This document shows, piece after piece, positions 49,194 through 57,981 of a stretch of 64,000 bases of DNA (position 1 is the stretch's first letter; every line of letters begins with the position of its first letter). Location of the stretch: assembly GCF_016907315.1 (NCBI RefSeq), contig NZ_JAFBBS010000001.1, positions 1,178,001 through 1,242,000 of the forward strand, written 5' to 3'. Source of the stretch: Microbacterium esteraromaticum (lineage in GTDB: Bacteria; Actinomycetota; Actinomycetes; Actinomycetales; Microbacteriaceae). A program made the position numbers and the translations under genes. The notes beneath the pieces were generated by a model, which saw only the letters and a program-made list of their open reading frames with translations, did not search any database and was not told the origin of the DNA.

Positions 49194-50678
49194 GTGACCA
49201 CGATCCGCCACTACATCGACGGCGCCGAGACCGGCACCACTGACCGCACCCTGCCGGTCTACGACCCCGCGACCGGAGGGGCGCACCGCCAGGTCGCCGC
49301 CGCCAGCGCGCAGGAGGTCGAGCAGGCGATCGCCTCGGCCAAGGCGGCCCAGAAGGCGTGGCGCGCCTCGAGCCTCATCAAGCGCGCCGACGTGTTCTTC
49401 CGTCTGCGCCAGATCCTCGCCGAGCGCACCGACGAGCTCGCCGCCATCGTCACCAGCGAGCACGGCAAGGTGCTCTCCGACGCCGCAGGCGAGGTCTCGC
49501 GCGGCATCGAGAACGTCGAATTCGCCGCGGGCCTCCTGCACCATCTCAAGGGCGAGCGCGCCGAGCAGGTCTCGCGCGGCGTCGACGTGCACTCGGTCAA
49601 GCAGCCGGTCGGCGTCGTCGCCTGCATCACGCCGTTCAACTTCCCCGTGATGGTGCCGTTGTGGATGGTCGCCTCAGCCATCGCATGCGGCAACACCGTG
49701 GTGCTCAAGCCGAGCGAGAAGGACCCGTCCGCCGCCATCTGGCTCGCCAAGGCCTTCCAGGAGGCCGGTCTTCCCGACGGCGTGCTCAACGTCGTCAACG
49801 GTGACAAGACCGCCGTCGACACGCTGCTCGACTCGACCGACGTCGGCGCCATCAGCTTCGTCGGCTCCACCCCCATCGCGAAGTCGATCTACGAGCGCGC
49901 CTCGGCCAACGGCAAGCGCGTGCAGGCGCTGGGCGGCGCCAAGAATCACATGGTCGTCATGCCCGACGCCGATCTCGACGGCGCCGCCGCCGCCGCCATC
50001 TCGGCCGCCTACGGCTCTGCCGGCGAGCGCTGCATGGCCGTGTCGGTGCTGGTCGCCGTGGGCGACATCGCCGATGACCTGGTCGACGGCATCCGCACCC
50101 GCATCGCCGACCTGCGCATCGGCGCCGGCACCGACTCCGCCTCCGAGATGGGTCCGCTGATCACCCGCGAGCACCGCGACAAGGTCGAGTCCTACGTGAA
50201 GGGCGCCGCAGCAGAAGGCGCCACTGTGATCGTCGACGGCACGCAGAAGCGATTCGAAGGAGACGGCTTCTTCACCGGCGTCTCGCTGCTCGACAACGTG
50301 CGACCGGGCATGCAGGTCTACGAGGACGAGATCTTCGGGCCGGTGCTCTCGGTCGTGCGCGTCGAGACCTACGCCGAGGCCGTCGAGCTGATCAACGCCA
50401 ACGCGTTCGGCAACGGCACCGCGATCTTCACCCGCGACGGCGGCACCGCCCGCCAGTTCGAGTTCGACATCGAGGTCGGCATGGTCGGCGTCAACGTGCC
50501 GATCCCCGTGCCCGTCGGCGCCTTCTCGTTCGGCGGCTGGAAGAACTCGCTGTTCGGCGACTCGCACATCTACGGCCCCGAGTCGATCAACTTCTACACG
50601 CGCTCGAAGGTCGTCACCACCCGCTGGCCCGACCACACGCCCGCGCAGGTCGACCTCGGCTTCCCCAGCAACCACTGA
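49194..50678 (+). CDS. mmsA: CoA-acylating methylmalonate-/malonate-semialdehyde dehydrogenase
   Basis: The 494-residue ALDH-superfamily enzyme matches MmsA (IolA): YDPATGGAHRQVAAAS, CITPFNFPVMVPLWMVASAIACGNTVVLKPSEKDPSAAIWLA, and catalytic Cys280 in GSAGERCMAV. The C-terminal PVPVGAFSFGGWKNSLFGDSHIYGPE also fits. These enzymes turn malonate or methylmalonate semialdehyde plus CoA into acetyl- or propionyl-CoA and CO2. The start is GTG 49194 with GAGGAG in front. The aminotransferase behind it would deliver the semialdehyde, for example from beta-alanine. Confidence 0.95.
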   Translation: MTTIRHYIDGAETGTTDRTLPVYDPATGGAHRQVAAASAQEVEQAIASAKAAQKAWRASSLIKRADVFFRLRQILAERTDELAAIVTSEHGKVLSDAAGEVSRGIENVEFAAGLLHHLKGERAEQVSRGVDVHSVKQPVGVVACITPFNFPVMVPLWMVASAIACGNTVVLKPSEKDPSAAIWLAKAFQEAGLPDGVLNVVNGDKTAVDTLLDSTDVGAISFVGSTPIAKSIYERASANGKRVQALGGAKNHMVVMPDADLDGAAAAAISAAYGSAGERCMAVSVLVAVGDIADDLVDGIRTRIADLRIGAGTDSASEMGPLITREHRDKVESYVKGAAAEGATVIVDGTQKRFEGDGFFTGVSLLDNVRPGMQVYEDEIFGPVLSVVRVETYAEAVELINANAFGNGTAIFTRDGGTARQFEFDIEVGMVGVNVPIPVPVGAFSFGGWKNSLFGDSHIYGPESINFYTRSKVVTTRWPDHTPAQVDLGFPSNH

Positions 50679-50697
50679 GTTCAGAGGAATCAGCATC

Positions 50698-52083
50698 ATG
50701 AGCAGCTACACCGACCGGCACGGCGCGACGCACGCCCTGCCCGCCCCCGAGGCCGAGGCTCAGGTGCGCGCCGACGACCGCGCGCACGTGTTCCACTCGT
50801 GGAGCGCGCAGGCGCTCATCGACCCCGTCCCCGTGGCATCCGGTGCCGGATCGACGTTCTGGGACTACGCAGGCAACGAGTACCTCGACTTCTCGAGCCA
50901 GCTGGTGAACCTGAACCTGGGTCACCAGCATCCCGACATCGTCTCCGCCATCCAGCGACAGGCGGGACGCCTGGCCACCATCCAGCCGTCGGTCGCGAAC
51001 GACGTGCGCGGCGAGCTCGCCCGCCTGATCGCCGAGGTCGCCCCCGATGGTCTCGAGAAGGTCTTCTTCACGAACGGCGGCGCCGAGGCCAACGAGTACG
51101 CGGTGCGACTGGCGCGCCAGTCGACCGGGCGCCGCAAGGTGCTCTCGATGTACCGCAGCTACCACGGCTCGACCTCGACGGCGATCTCGCTCACCGGCGA
51201 CCCGCGTCGCTGGGCGAACGACGTCAGCGACACGGGCGCCGTGCGGTTCTTCGGACCGTACCTGTACCGCTCGCCGTTCCACTCCGAGACCCCAGAGCAG
51301 GAGACCGCGCGGGCGCTCGCGCACCTCGAGCAGACGATCCTGCTCGAGGGCCCCTCGACCATCGCCGCGATCATCATCGAGTCGGTCGTCGGCACGAACG
51401 GCGTGCTCGTGCCTCCGCCCGGATACCTGCAGGGCGTGCGAGAGCTGTGCGACCGGCACGGCATCGTGTACATCGCCGATGAGGTCATGGTCGGCTTCGG
51501 CCGCATGGGCGAGTGGTTCGGGTTCCAGGCACACGGCGGACAGCCCGACCTCATCACCTTCGCCAAGGGCGTCAACTCGGGATACGTCCCCCTCGGCGGC
51601 GTCGTGATCTCCGACCGCATCGCCGCGCACTTCGACACCACCCCGTTCGCGGGCGGGCTCACCTACTCGGGGCACCCGCTGGCGTGCGCCGCCGGTGTCG
51701 CGACCTTCGAGGTGTTCGCCCGAGACGGCATCCTCGAGCGGGTGCGCGACCTCGGCGAGCGCATCGTCGAGCCGACGCTGCGCTCGTGGGAGTCGACCCA
51801 CCCCAGCGTCGGCGAGGTGCGCGGACGCGGGCTGTTCTGGGCCGTCGAGCTCGTGCGCGACCGCGAGACCCGCGAGCCGCTCGTGCCGTTCAACGCCTCG
51901 GGCGCGGATGCCGCACCGATGGGAGCCTTCGCCGCTGCCGCCAAGAAGGCAGGCGTCTGGCCGTTCGTGCACTTCAACCGCACGCACATCGCCCCGCCGC
52001 TCGTCATCACCGAGGACGAGCTGGTGCGCGGCCTCGCCGCGATCGACGACGCGCTCACGGTGGCCGACGGCTACACGGCCTGA
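50698..52083 (+). CDS. Class III (omega) aminotransferase
   Basis: The 461-residue PLP enzyme shows FWDYAGNEYLDFSSQLVNLNLGHQHPDIV, the cofactor region YRSYHGSTSTA, the aspartate in YIADEVMVGFGRMGEWFG and Lys290 in TFAKGVNSGYVPLGG. It groups with omega-amino acid:pyruvate or taurine/beta-alanine transaminases. Directly behind mmsA, its most likely reaction is beta-alanine (or beta-aminoisobutyrate) to the semialdehyde used by MmsA. The exact substrate is inferred. Confidence 0.92.
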   Translation: MSSYTDRHGATHALPAPEAEAQVRADDRAHVFHSWSAQALIDPVPVASGAGSTFWDYAGNEYLDFSSQLVNLNLGHQHPDIVSAIQRQAGRLATIQPSVANDVRGELARLIAEVAPDGLEKVFFTNGGAEANEYAVRLARQSTGRRKVLSMYRSYHGSTSTAISLTGDPRRWANDVSDTGAVRFFGPYLYRSPFHSETPEQETARALAHLEQTILLEGPSTIAAIIIESVVGTNGVLVPPPGYLQGVRELCDRHGIVYIADEVMVGFGRMGEWFGFQAHGGQPDLITFAKGVNSGYVPLGGVVISDRIAAHFDTTPFAGGLTYSGHPLACAAGVATFEVFARDGILERVRDLGERIVEPTLRSWESTHPSVGEVRGRGLFWAVELVRDRETREPLVPFNASGADAAPMGAFAAAAKKAGVWPFVHFNRTHIAPPLVITEDELVRGLAAIDDALTVADGYTA

Positions 52084-52094
52084 CGTCGCATCGC

Positions 52095-52127
52095 AGACGC
52101 CGGTGAGCACCTGCTCACCGGCGTCTT
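52095..52127. terminator. Terminator after the aminotransferase gene
   Basis: AGACGCCGGTGAGC and GCTCACCGGCGTCT pair perfectly around a four-base loop (ACCT), followed by T. It serves the plus-strand operon and, from the other side, the phosphatase gene. Confidence 0.88.
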
Positions 52128-52152
52128 GCGTGCGCGACGGGGCGCTGCGAGG

Positions 52153-52761
52153 TCAGAGCGTGTCGCGCACGGCGCGGTCGACACGCCAGGCACCCCCGCG
52201 CTTCTCCAGCGTGACGGTCGAGAGCGAGAGGTGCGGGGGCCCGGCGTCCAGGTGCGAGAGGTCGGCTTCCAGGGCATCCAGCAGCAGCAGCTTCGTGATG
52301 CCGCTGGTCACGACGAGAACCTCCTCACCCGACTGGGCGGCGGCGGCCAGGGCAGCACGCGAGCGCTGCACCACGGCATCCGGATGCTCTGCCGAGGGGT
52401 CGCGCTCGGCCAGCTCCTCGAGAGCCGGCCGCAGCTCGCCATGCGCGACGATCAGCCGGCCGAAGCGACGGGTCCTCGCACCCTCGAGCGCACCGAAGCA
52501 CATCTCCCGCCAGCGCGAATCCTCGCGGGCGACAACACCCGCTCCCGCGCCGGCGAGCAGATGGCGAGCGGTCTCGCGATGCCGGATGCCGTCCGCCGAC
52601 CACGCCGCATCGAACCCGATGCCCGCCGCCGCGAGCATCCGTCCTCGCGCGAGCGCGAGCGCGATGCCGCGCGAGGTGAGCGGCGCATCGGCCCAGCCCT
52701 GCATCCGGCCGGCGGCGTTCAGCAGGCTCTCGCCATGCCGCACCAGCCACACTCGACTCAC
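52153..52761 (-). CDS. Histidine-phosphatase-family protein with altered active site
   Basis: The 202-residue protein begins VWLVRHGESLLNAAGRMQGWADAPLTSRG, with the phosphorylated His of RHG at residue 9, and has RWREMCFGALEGARTRRF with the usual acid. The second catalytic histidine is absent: where most members read SHG the sequence is VLVVTSGITKLLLL. Some known subgroups also have TSGG here, so it may be an active variant or a binding protein. It ends the minus-strand run that begins with the amidohydrolase gene, 10 bases after the transporter ATPase stop. Confidence 0.85.
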   Translation of the reverse strand: MSRVWLVRHGESLLNAAGRMQGWADAPLTSRGIALALARGRMLAAAGIGFDAAWSADGIRHRETARHLLAGAGAGVVAREDSRWREMCFGALEGARTRRFGRLIVAHGELRPALEELAERDPSAEHPDAVVQRSRAALAAAAQSGEEVLVVTSGITKLLLLDALEADLSHLDAGPPHLSLSTVTLEKRGGAWRVDRAVRDTL

Positions 52762-52771
52762 CGCGCGGGTC

Positions 52772-54400
52772 TCACGAGACGGGTACCGGCACCGAGTCGA
52801 TGAGCAGCCGGGTGTACTCGTGCTGCGGATCCGCGAGAAGGCGGTCGGTCGCCCCGCGCTCGACGATCTCGCCGCGGCGCATCACGATGGTCTGCTCGCA
52901 CACCCGCCGCACGACCGCGAGGTCGTGGCTGATGAACAGCAGCGTGAGTCCCTGCTTGCGGCGGATGTCGGCGACGAGGTCGAGCACCTGCGCCTGCACC
53001 GACACGTCGAGCGCACTGGTCGCCTCGTCCATGACGAGCAGATCCGGTTCGATCGCGAGCGCACGGGCGATGGCGACGCGCTGCCGCTGGCCGCCCGAGA
53101 GCGTCTTCGGCCTGGCCCCGGCATGCTCAGGTCCGAGGCCCACCGAGGTCAGCAGCTCGAGCGCCCGCTCGCGGGCCCGCGCGCGGGTGACCCCGGTGTG
53201 CAGGATCAGCGCGTCTTCGACCGCGCGACCGGCGGGGATGCGCGGGTCGAGCGACAGGTACGGATCCTGGAAGACCATCTGCACGCGCTTCGCCCGCGCC
53301 AGGCGCTCGGTGCGGGTGCGCGGCCGGTCGATGGCCGAGTGCCCGCCGATGCGGATCTCGCCCGAGTCGACGCCCTCCAGGCCCACGATCATGCGGGCGA
53401 GCGTCGACTTGCCAGAGCCCGATTCCCCCACCACGGCGAGCGCTCCGCCTGCCGGTATGACCAGCTCGGCGTCGATCACGGCCCTCACCTCGTGACCCCC
53501 GCGCACGCCGTACGTCTTCGAGACACCGGCGACCTGCACCATGGCATCCGTCGGCGCGTCGGCGGCGACCGCCTTCGCCCCGCCCGCGATGCGCGGAGTG
53601 GCGGCGACCAGGCGCCGCGTGTAGTCGGCGGCAGGGTCGACGAGCACGTCGTGCGCCGGCCCCTGCTCGACGATCTCGCCGTCCTTCATGACGACGAGAC
53701 GGTCGCAGAGGGAGCCGGCGAGGTTGAGGTCGTGGGTGATGAACAGCATGCCCATGCCTCGCTCAGCGCACAGCTCGCGCAGCACCTGCACGATCTCGGC
53801 CTGCGTGGTGACGTCGAGCGCGGTGGTCGGCTCGTCGCAGACGAGAAGGCGCGGCCCTGTGGCCAGCGCGCCCGCGATCATCACGCGCTGCAGCATGCCG
53901 CCCGACAGCTCGTGCGGATGCTGGTCGAGGTGCTCCGCCGGAGCCGGCAGGCGGACGGCGGCGAGCAGCTCCTCTGCGCGGGCGCGCGCGGCGTCCCCCC
54001 GCCAGGGCTGCTCACCCGCGGCGGGCGCCAGACGCAGCGCCTCGGTGACGTGGTCGCCGACCGTGCGCATGGGGTTGATCCCGGCACGCGGGTCCTGGAA
54101 CACCATGGCCGCGGCTTTCCGGCGGATGTCCTGCAGCGATGCCGCGTCGTCGAGCGGCGACCGCCCCTCGACGCTGACGGTGCCCCCGACCACGGCGTGA
54201 TCGGGCAGCAGCCCGAGAACGCTGCGCGCGGTGAGGGACTTGCCCGAGCCGGACTCTCCGACGAGACCCACGGTCTCTCCTGCGGCCACGTGAAGACTGA
54301 TGCCGTGCAGCAGACGCCTGCCGTCAGGCAGGTCGAGTGTCAGATCCTGGATCTCGAGGAGGGTCGCCGGGGTCGATTCCGACGTGAGTGCGGTGGTCAT
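52772..54400 (-). CDS. ABC transporter ATPase, fused DppD-DppF type
   Basis: The 542-residue protein holds two ATPase domains. The first has GESGSGKSLTARSVLG near 45, LSGGMLQRVMIAGAL and LLVCDEPTTALD. The second has GESGSGKSTLARMIVG near 315, LSGGQRQRVAIARAL and LLVMDEATSALD. Fusions like this energise oligopeptide/nickel/glutathione-type importers. ATG 54400 overlaps the permease stop (ATGA); the frame further upstream belongs to the permease gene. Confidence 0.95.
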   Translation of the reverse strand: MTTALTSESTPATLLEIQDLTLDLPDGRRLLHGISLHVAAGETVGLVGESGSGKSLTARSVLGLLPDHAVVGGTVSVEGRSPLDDAASLQDIRRKAAAMVFQDPRAGINPMRTVGDHVTEALRLAPAAGEQPWRGDAARARAEELLAAVRLPAPAEHLDQHPHELSGGMLQRVMIAGALATGPRLLVCDEPTTALDVTTQAEIVQVLRELCAERGMGMLFITHDLNLAGSLCDRLVVMKDGEIVEQGPAHDVLVDPAADYTRRLVAATPRIAGGAKAVAADAPTDAMVQVAGVSKTYGVRGGHEVRAVIDAELVIPAGGALAVVGESGSGKSTLARMIVGLEGVDSGEIRIGGHSAIDRPRTRTERLARAKRVQMVFQDPYLSLDPRIPAGRAVEDALILHTGVTRARARERALELLTSVGLGPEHAGARPKTLSGGQRQRVAIARALAIEPDLLVMDEATSALDVSVQAQVLDLVADIRRKQGLTLLFISHDLAVVRRVCEQTIVMRRGEIVERGATDRLLADPQHEYTRLLIDSVPVPVS

Positions 54401-55260
54401 GCGGGGATCTCCCCTCCGATGCGGTCCGACAGCTCTTCGCCGATGATGTTCACCGCGACCACGACGATCACGACGACGACAGCGGGAACGATCGCGGGCA
54501 GGAACTGCGCGGCGGCGACACCGGCCTGGGCCTCGTTGATCATGCCGCCCCAGTCGGCGGTCGGCGGCTGCACGCCGAGGCCGAGGAACGACAGCCCGGC
54601 GAGCTCGGCGAGGACGTAGCCGAAGTTGAGGGCCGACTGCGCGCCGACTATGGGGACGACGTTGGGCAGCACCCGGCGAAGCGCGATCCACGGGCCGCTG
54701 AAGCCCTGCACCCGATATGCGGCGACATAGGGCCGGCTGCGCTCCGCAGCGATCAGGCTGCGTGTGAGGCGGGCGACGAACGGCGCGTAGGCGATGCTCA
54801 TCGCGATGATCGGGGCGACCAGGCCCTTGCCGAACAGCGCGACGGCCATGATCGCGATCAGCAGCGAGGGGAACGCGAACAGCACGTCGAACACGCGCCC
54901 GAGCACGGCGTCGATCCAGCCGCCGCGCCATCCGGCCAGCAGGCCGAGCAGGATGCCGATGGCGGTCGAGAACACGACGACCAGCAGGGGCCCGACAAGT
55001 GCGGTGCGGCCACCGTGGATGATGCGGCTGAGGATGTCGCGCCCCAGTGCATCCGTTCCCAGCCAGTGAGCGGCAGACGGCTGCGCGTGGAACGCCGAGA
55101 AGTCGACCGCATCGGGGTCGTAGGGTGCGATCCACGGTGCGAGGATCGCCGCGAGGGTCACGATGATCAGCACCGCGGCGCTGATGGTGAATGTGATGTG
55201 CGGTCGTGCGGTGCGCGGCGCGCGCAGCAGCTTCACCGCCATGGTGGGGGTCGCGGTCAT
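54397..55260 (-). CDS. ABC transporter permease, DppC type
   Basis: The 287-residue permease has an N-terminal helix (ITFTISAAVLIIVTLAAILAPWIAPYDPDAVDF, typical of DppC) and HWLGTDALGRDILSRIIHGGR. It has five further helices and the EAA loop AAYRVQGFSGPWIALRRVLPNVVP. ATG 55260 overlaps the DppB-type stop. The order amidohydrolase, binding protein, DppB, DppC, ATPase is that of a full importer operon. Confidence 0.94.
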   Translation of the reverse strand: MTATPTMAVKLLRAPRTARPHITFTISAAVLIIVTLAAILAPWIAPYDPDAVDFSAFHAQPSAAHWLGTDALGRDILSRIIHGGRTALVGPLLVVVFSTAIGILLGLLAGWRGGWIDAVLGRVFDVLFAFPSLLIAIMAVALFGKGLVAPIIAMSIAYAPFVARLTRSLIAAERSRPYVAAYRVQGFSGPWIALRRVLPNVVPIVGAQSALNFGYVLAELAGLSFLGLGVQPPTADWGGMINEAQAGVAAAQFLPAIVPAVVVVIVVVAVNIIGEELSDRIGGEIPA

Positions 55261-56213
55261 CGGGCACCTGCTCCGGCTGCGGATCGGGGGTCGATCCAGG
55301 GTTCGAGGATGTCGACGATCGCGTTCATGACCACGAATGCGGTGACCACGATGAGCACGATCGCCTGGACGACGGGGAAGTCGAGTCGGTCGACCGACTG
55401 CACGAGCAGCGAGCCGACGCCGGCGATGCCGAACGCGGCCTCGACGATGGTGCTCGCGACGATGAGTCCGGCGACGAGCACGCCGGAGACGGTGAGGATC
55501 GGGCCGAGGGAGTTGCGCAGCACGTGGCGGCGCAGCACCGTCCAGCGCGAGAGCCCGCGGCTGGTGGCGACCTCGACGTGCTCGCGGGTGAGCTGCTCGA
55601 CCATGGCCGAGCGGGTGACCTTGCCGACCAGCACGATGAACACGAGGCCGAGGGCGATCGACGGCAGGATCAGGTGGTGCACCCGGTCGAGGAGGTCCTC
55701 TCCCGAGCCGAAGGTGGGGAACCAGCCGAGCTGCACCGAGAAGACGGCGATGAGCACGATCGACCCCACGAACGACGGGATCGCGCCGAGCACGGTCAGC
55801 CCGATCAGGATGACGCGGTCGAGGGTGCGCCCCCGGTTCAGCGCCGCGACGGCGCCCAGCACGAGACCGACGACCGCGATCAGCAGCCCCGCCATCACGA
55901 CGAGCGTCAGGGTCACGGGAAGGCGCTCGCCCAGCACGACCGAGACGTCCTGCCGGTACTGCAGCGAGCGGCCGAAGTCGCCCTGCAGCACGCCGCCGGC
56001 CCACTTCAGGTACTGCTGCCAGGGCGGCAGATCGAGTCCGTACTGCGCGGTCACCTGCGCGATCGCCTCTTCGCTGGGCTTGCGCCCGCGCAGCAGGAAT
56101 CGCACGGGATCGCCGGGAACGACGAAGCGCGAGAAGAAGACGAGCAGCGAGGCCAGGAAGAGCGTGAGGAGGAGTCCTCCGAGCTTCCCGGCGACGCGTC
56201 GGGTGGTCGTCAT
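55257..56213 (-). CDS. ABC transporter permease, DppB type
   Basis: The 318-residue permease starts VAGKLGGLLLTLFLASLLVFFSRFVVPGDPVRFLLRG, the usual DppB N-terminus. It carries the six-helix core with EAA loop TSRGLSRWTVLRRHVLRNSLGPILT. It follows the binding-protein gene after a 115-base gap that contains a strong hairpin, and overlaps the DppC gene by ATGA. Confidence 0.94.
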   Translation of the reverse strand: MTTTRRVAGKLGGLLLTLFLASLLVFFSRFVVPGDPVRFLLRGRKPSEEAIAQVTAQYGLDLPPWQQYLKWAGGVLQGDFGRSLQYRQDVSVVLGERLPVTLTLVVMAGLLIAVVGLVLGAVAALNRGRTLDRVILIGLTVLGAIPSFVGSIVLIAVFSVQLGWFPTFGSGEDLLDRVHHLILPSIALGLVFIVLVGKVTRSAMVEQLTREHVEVATSRGLSRWTVLRRHVLRNSLGPILTVSGVLVAGLIVASTIVEAAFGIAGVGSLLVQSVDRLDFPVVQAIVLIVVTAFVVMNAIVDILEPWIDPRSAAGAGAR

Positions 56214-56247
56214 ATCCGGCGTCCTCCTTCGGGGTCGAGGGGGTTCA

Positions 56248-56276
56248 GATGCCGCAGCCGGGCCGGCTGCGGCATC
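56248..56276 (-). terminator. Intra-operon hairpin between binding-protein and permease genes
   Basis: GATGCCGCAGCC (56248-56259) and GGCTGCGGCATC (56265-56276) form a perfect 12-bp stem with a five-base loop. No U-tract follows. Such hairpins after binding-protein genes partly stop transcription or protect the upstream mRNA, so the binding protein is made in excess over the permeases. Confidence 0.7.
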
Positions 56277-56328
56277 CGAGTCGGTGTCAGGTGCTCCGAT
56301 CAGCGGGAGCCGATCGAGCGGATGCCGA

Positions 56329-57981
56329 TCAGCGAGCGCCGATCGTGGCCGCCCACGGGTAGTAGAGGAAAGCCATCGAGGGGTCGAGGCCCGTGATGCG
56401 CTCGCCGAGGAACATCGGCACGGGGCCTTCGAACAGCGGCAGCCACGGCAGCTCGGCGTTGGCGATCTGCTGCGCCTTCGCGGTCAGCTCGCTGCGCTCG
56501 GCGGGGTCGTCGGTGGCGATGGCCTGGTTGACGACCTCGTCGAATTCGGGGTTCGACCAGTTGCCGTAGTTGCTGAACTCCCCGGTGCGCAGCACCGAGT
56601 ACATCTCCAGGGCGTCCGGGCTCGAGAGATACCAGCTCGTGTAGAACAGGTCGACGCCTTCGCGCGCGCTCGGGTCGGAGAACAGCGCGGTATAGGCGGC
56701 GGGGCTGACCGACTCGATCTTCAGCGTCAACCCGATCGACTGGGCGGCGGCTGCGGTGGCCTGCGAGATGACGGCGAAGTCGTTTCCGATCGGCGCGGTG
56801 ACATACGTGAGCTCCTCGCCCTCGACGCCGGCCTCGGCGATGAGCTTCTTGGCCTCTTCGAGGTTCTGCTCGTACGAGCTGATGTCGTCGAACGCGGCGG
56901 TGCGCGCGCCCTCGGAGGCATCGCCCCACACCGTCTCGGTGGTGAAGACGTCGGTGACCTCGCCGACGCCGCGGGCCGATGCCTGGATCATGCCCTCACG
57001 GTCCATCGCGAGCAGCAGCGCCTTGCGCACGCGCACGTCTCCGAGCGGACCCTCGAGGTCGCTGATCACGAGGTCGCCGACGGCGGTGCTCGGCGCGAAC
57101 AGCGCATCGCCCTTCCCCGAGGCGCGCAGCTGCGGCACTGCCTCGATCGGGATCATCCACGAGCCATCGACGTCGCCCGACTTGAGCGCGTTGACGCGCG
57201 CGGTCGAATCGCCCATGAAGACGAATCTCACCTCGCCCGAGCGGGCGCGGAGATCCTCGTCCCAGTAGTCGTCGTTGCGGGTGAGGGTGATCGACTCGCC
57301 TGACTTCCACTCGGTCAGCGAGAACGGACCGGTGCAGTTGACCAATCCGGTCGAGTTGCCGTAGTCCTGTCCCTTCTCGGCGAGCGTGGCCGCCGATTCG
57401 ACCACGCCCGCCGAGCCGCCCATCGAGAGGTTGAACTGCGAGTCGGGCGTCTTCATCGTCACGGTGACCTCGCGGTCGCCCGTCTTCTCGATGCCGGCGA
57501 CGTTCTGGTACACCGAATACCACGAGGATCCGACGGCGGGATCGAGGTGGCGGCTGAGCGACGCGACGACGTCGTCGGCGGTGAGCGCGGCTCCGTCGTG
57601 GAAGCGCACTCCGTCGCGGATCGTGTACACCCAGGTGGTGGGCGTGGGGTGGTCGAACTTCTCGGCGAGCGCGGGGCTGAGCGTGAAGTCGGGGTTCAGG
57701 CGCAGCAGCGACTCGCAGACGTTCGCGAGCACCTGGTTGTCGCTGTAGTCGAAGGCGTACGCGTAGTCGAGCGAGTAGGGCTCGGAGTAGCTGGCGAAGG
57801 TGAAGCTGTCGATGTCGCCGCTGGGCGCGGCGGTCTCGGTCGTCAGCTTCCAGTCGAGCGATGTGTCGCCGTCGGCGTCATCGGTGCTGTTCGCAGCGGG
57901 CCCGCAGCCGGTCAGCAGACCGGCTGCGAGAAGAACGGCGGCGCCGAGGGCGACCGGCCGGGCGTTTCGGGTCGGGTTCAT
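56329..57981 (-). CDS. ABC transporter substrate-binding lipoprotein (SBP_bac_5/DppA type)
   Basis: The 550-residue protein has a lipoprotein signal (ALGAAVLLAAGLLTGC, lipid Cys26) and an Asp/Ser linker. The peptide/nickel-binding protein fold follows: FTLSPALAEKFDHPTPTTWVYTIRDGVRFHDGAALTADDVVAS, and later VRKALLLAMDREGM. It anchors outside the cell and delivers ligand to the two permeases. Its start is one base from the amidohydrolase stop (57981), so intake and hydrolysis are co-expressed. Confidence 0.95.
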   Translation of the reverse strand: MNPTRNARPVALGAAVLLAAGLLTGCGPAANSTDDADGDTSLDWKLTTETAAPSGDIDSFTFASYSEPYSLDYAYAFDYSDNQVLANVCESLLRLNPDFTLSPALAEKFDHPTPTTWVYTIRDGVRFHDGAALTADDVVASLSRHLDPAVGSSWYSVYQNVAGIEKTGDREVTVTMKTPDSQFNLSMGGSAGVVESAATLAEKGQDYGNSTGLVNCTGPFSLTEWKSGESITLTRNDDYWDEDLRARSGEVRFVFMGDSTARVNALKSGDVDGSWMIPIEAVPQLRASGKGDALFAPSTAVGDLVISDLEGPLGDVRVRKALLLAMDREGMIQASARGVGEVTDVFTTETVWGDASEGARTAAFDDISSYEQNLEEAKKLIAEAGVEGEELTYVTAPIGNDFAVISQATAAAAQSIGLTLKIESVSPAAYTALFSDPSAREGVDLFYTSWYLSSPDALEMYSVLRTGEFSNYGNWSNPEFDEVVNQAIATDDPAERSELTAKAQQIANAELPWLPLFEGPVPMFLGERITGLDPSMAFLYYPWAATIGAR

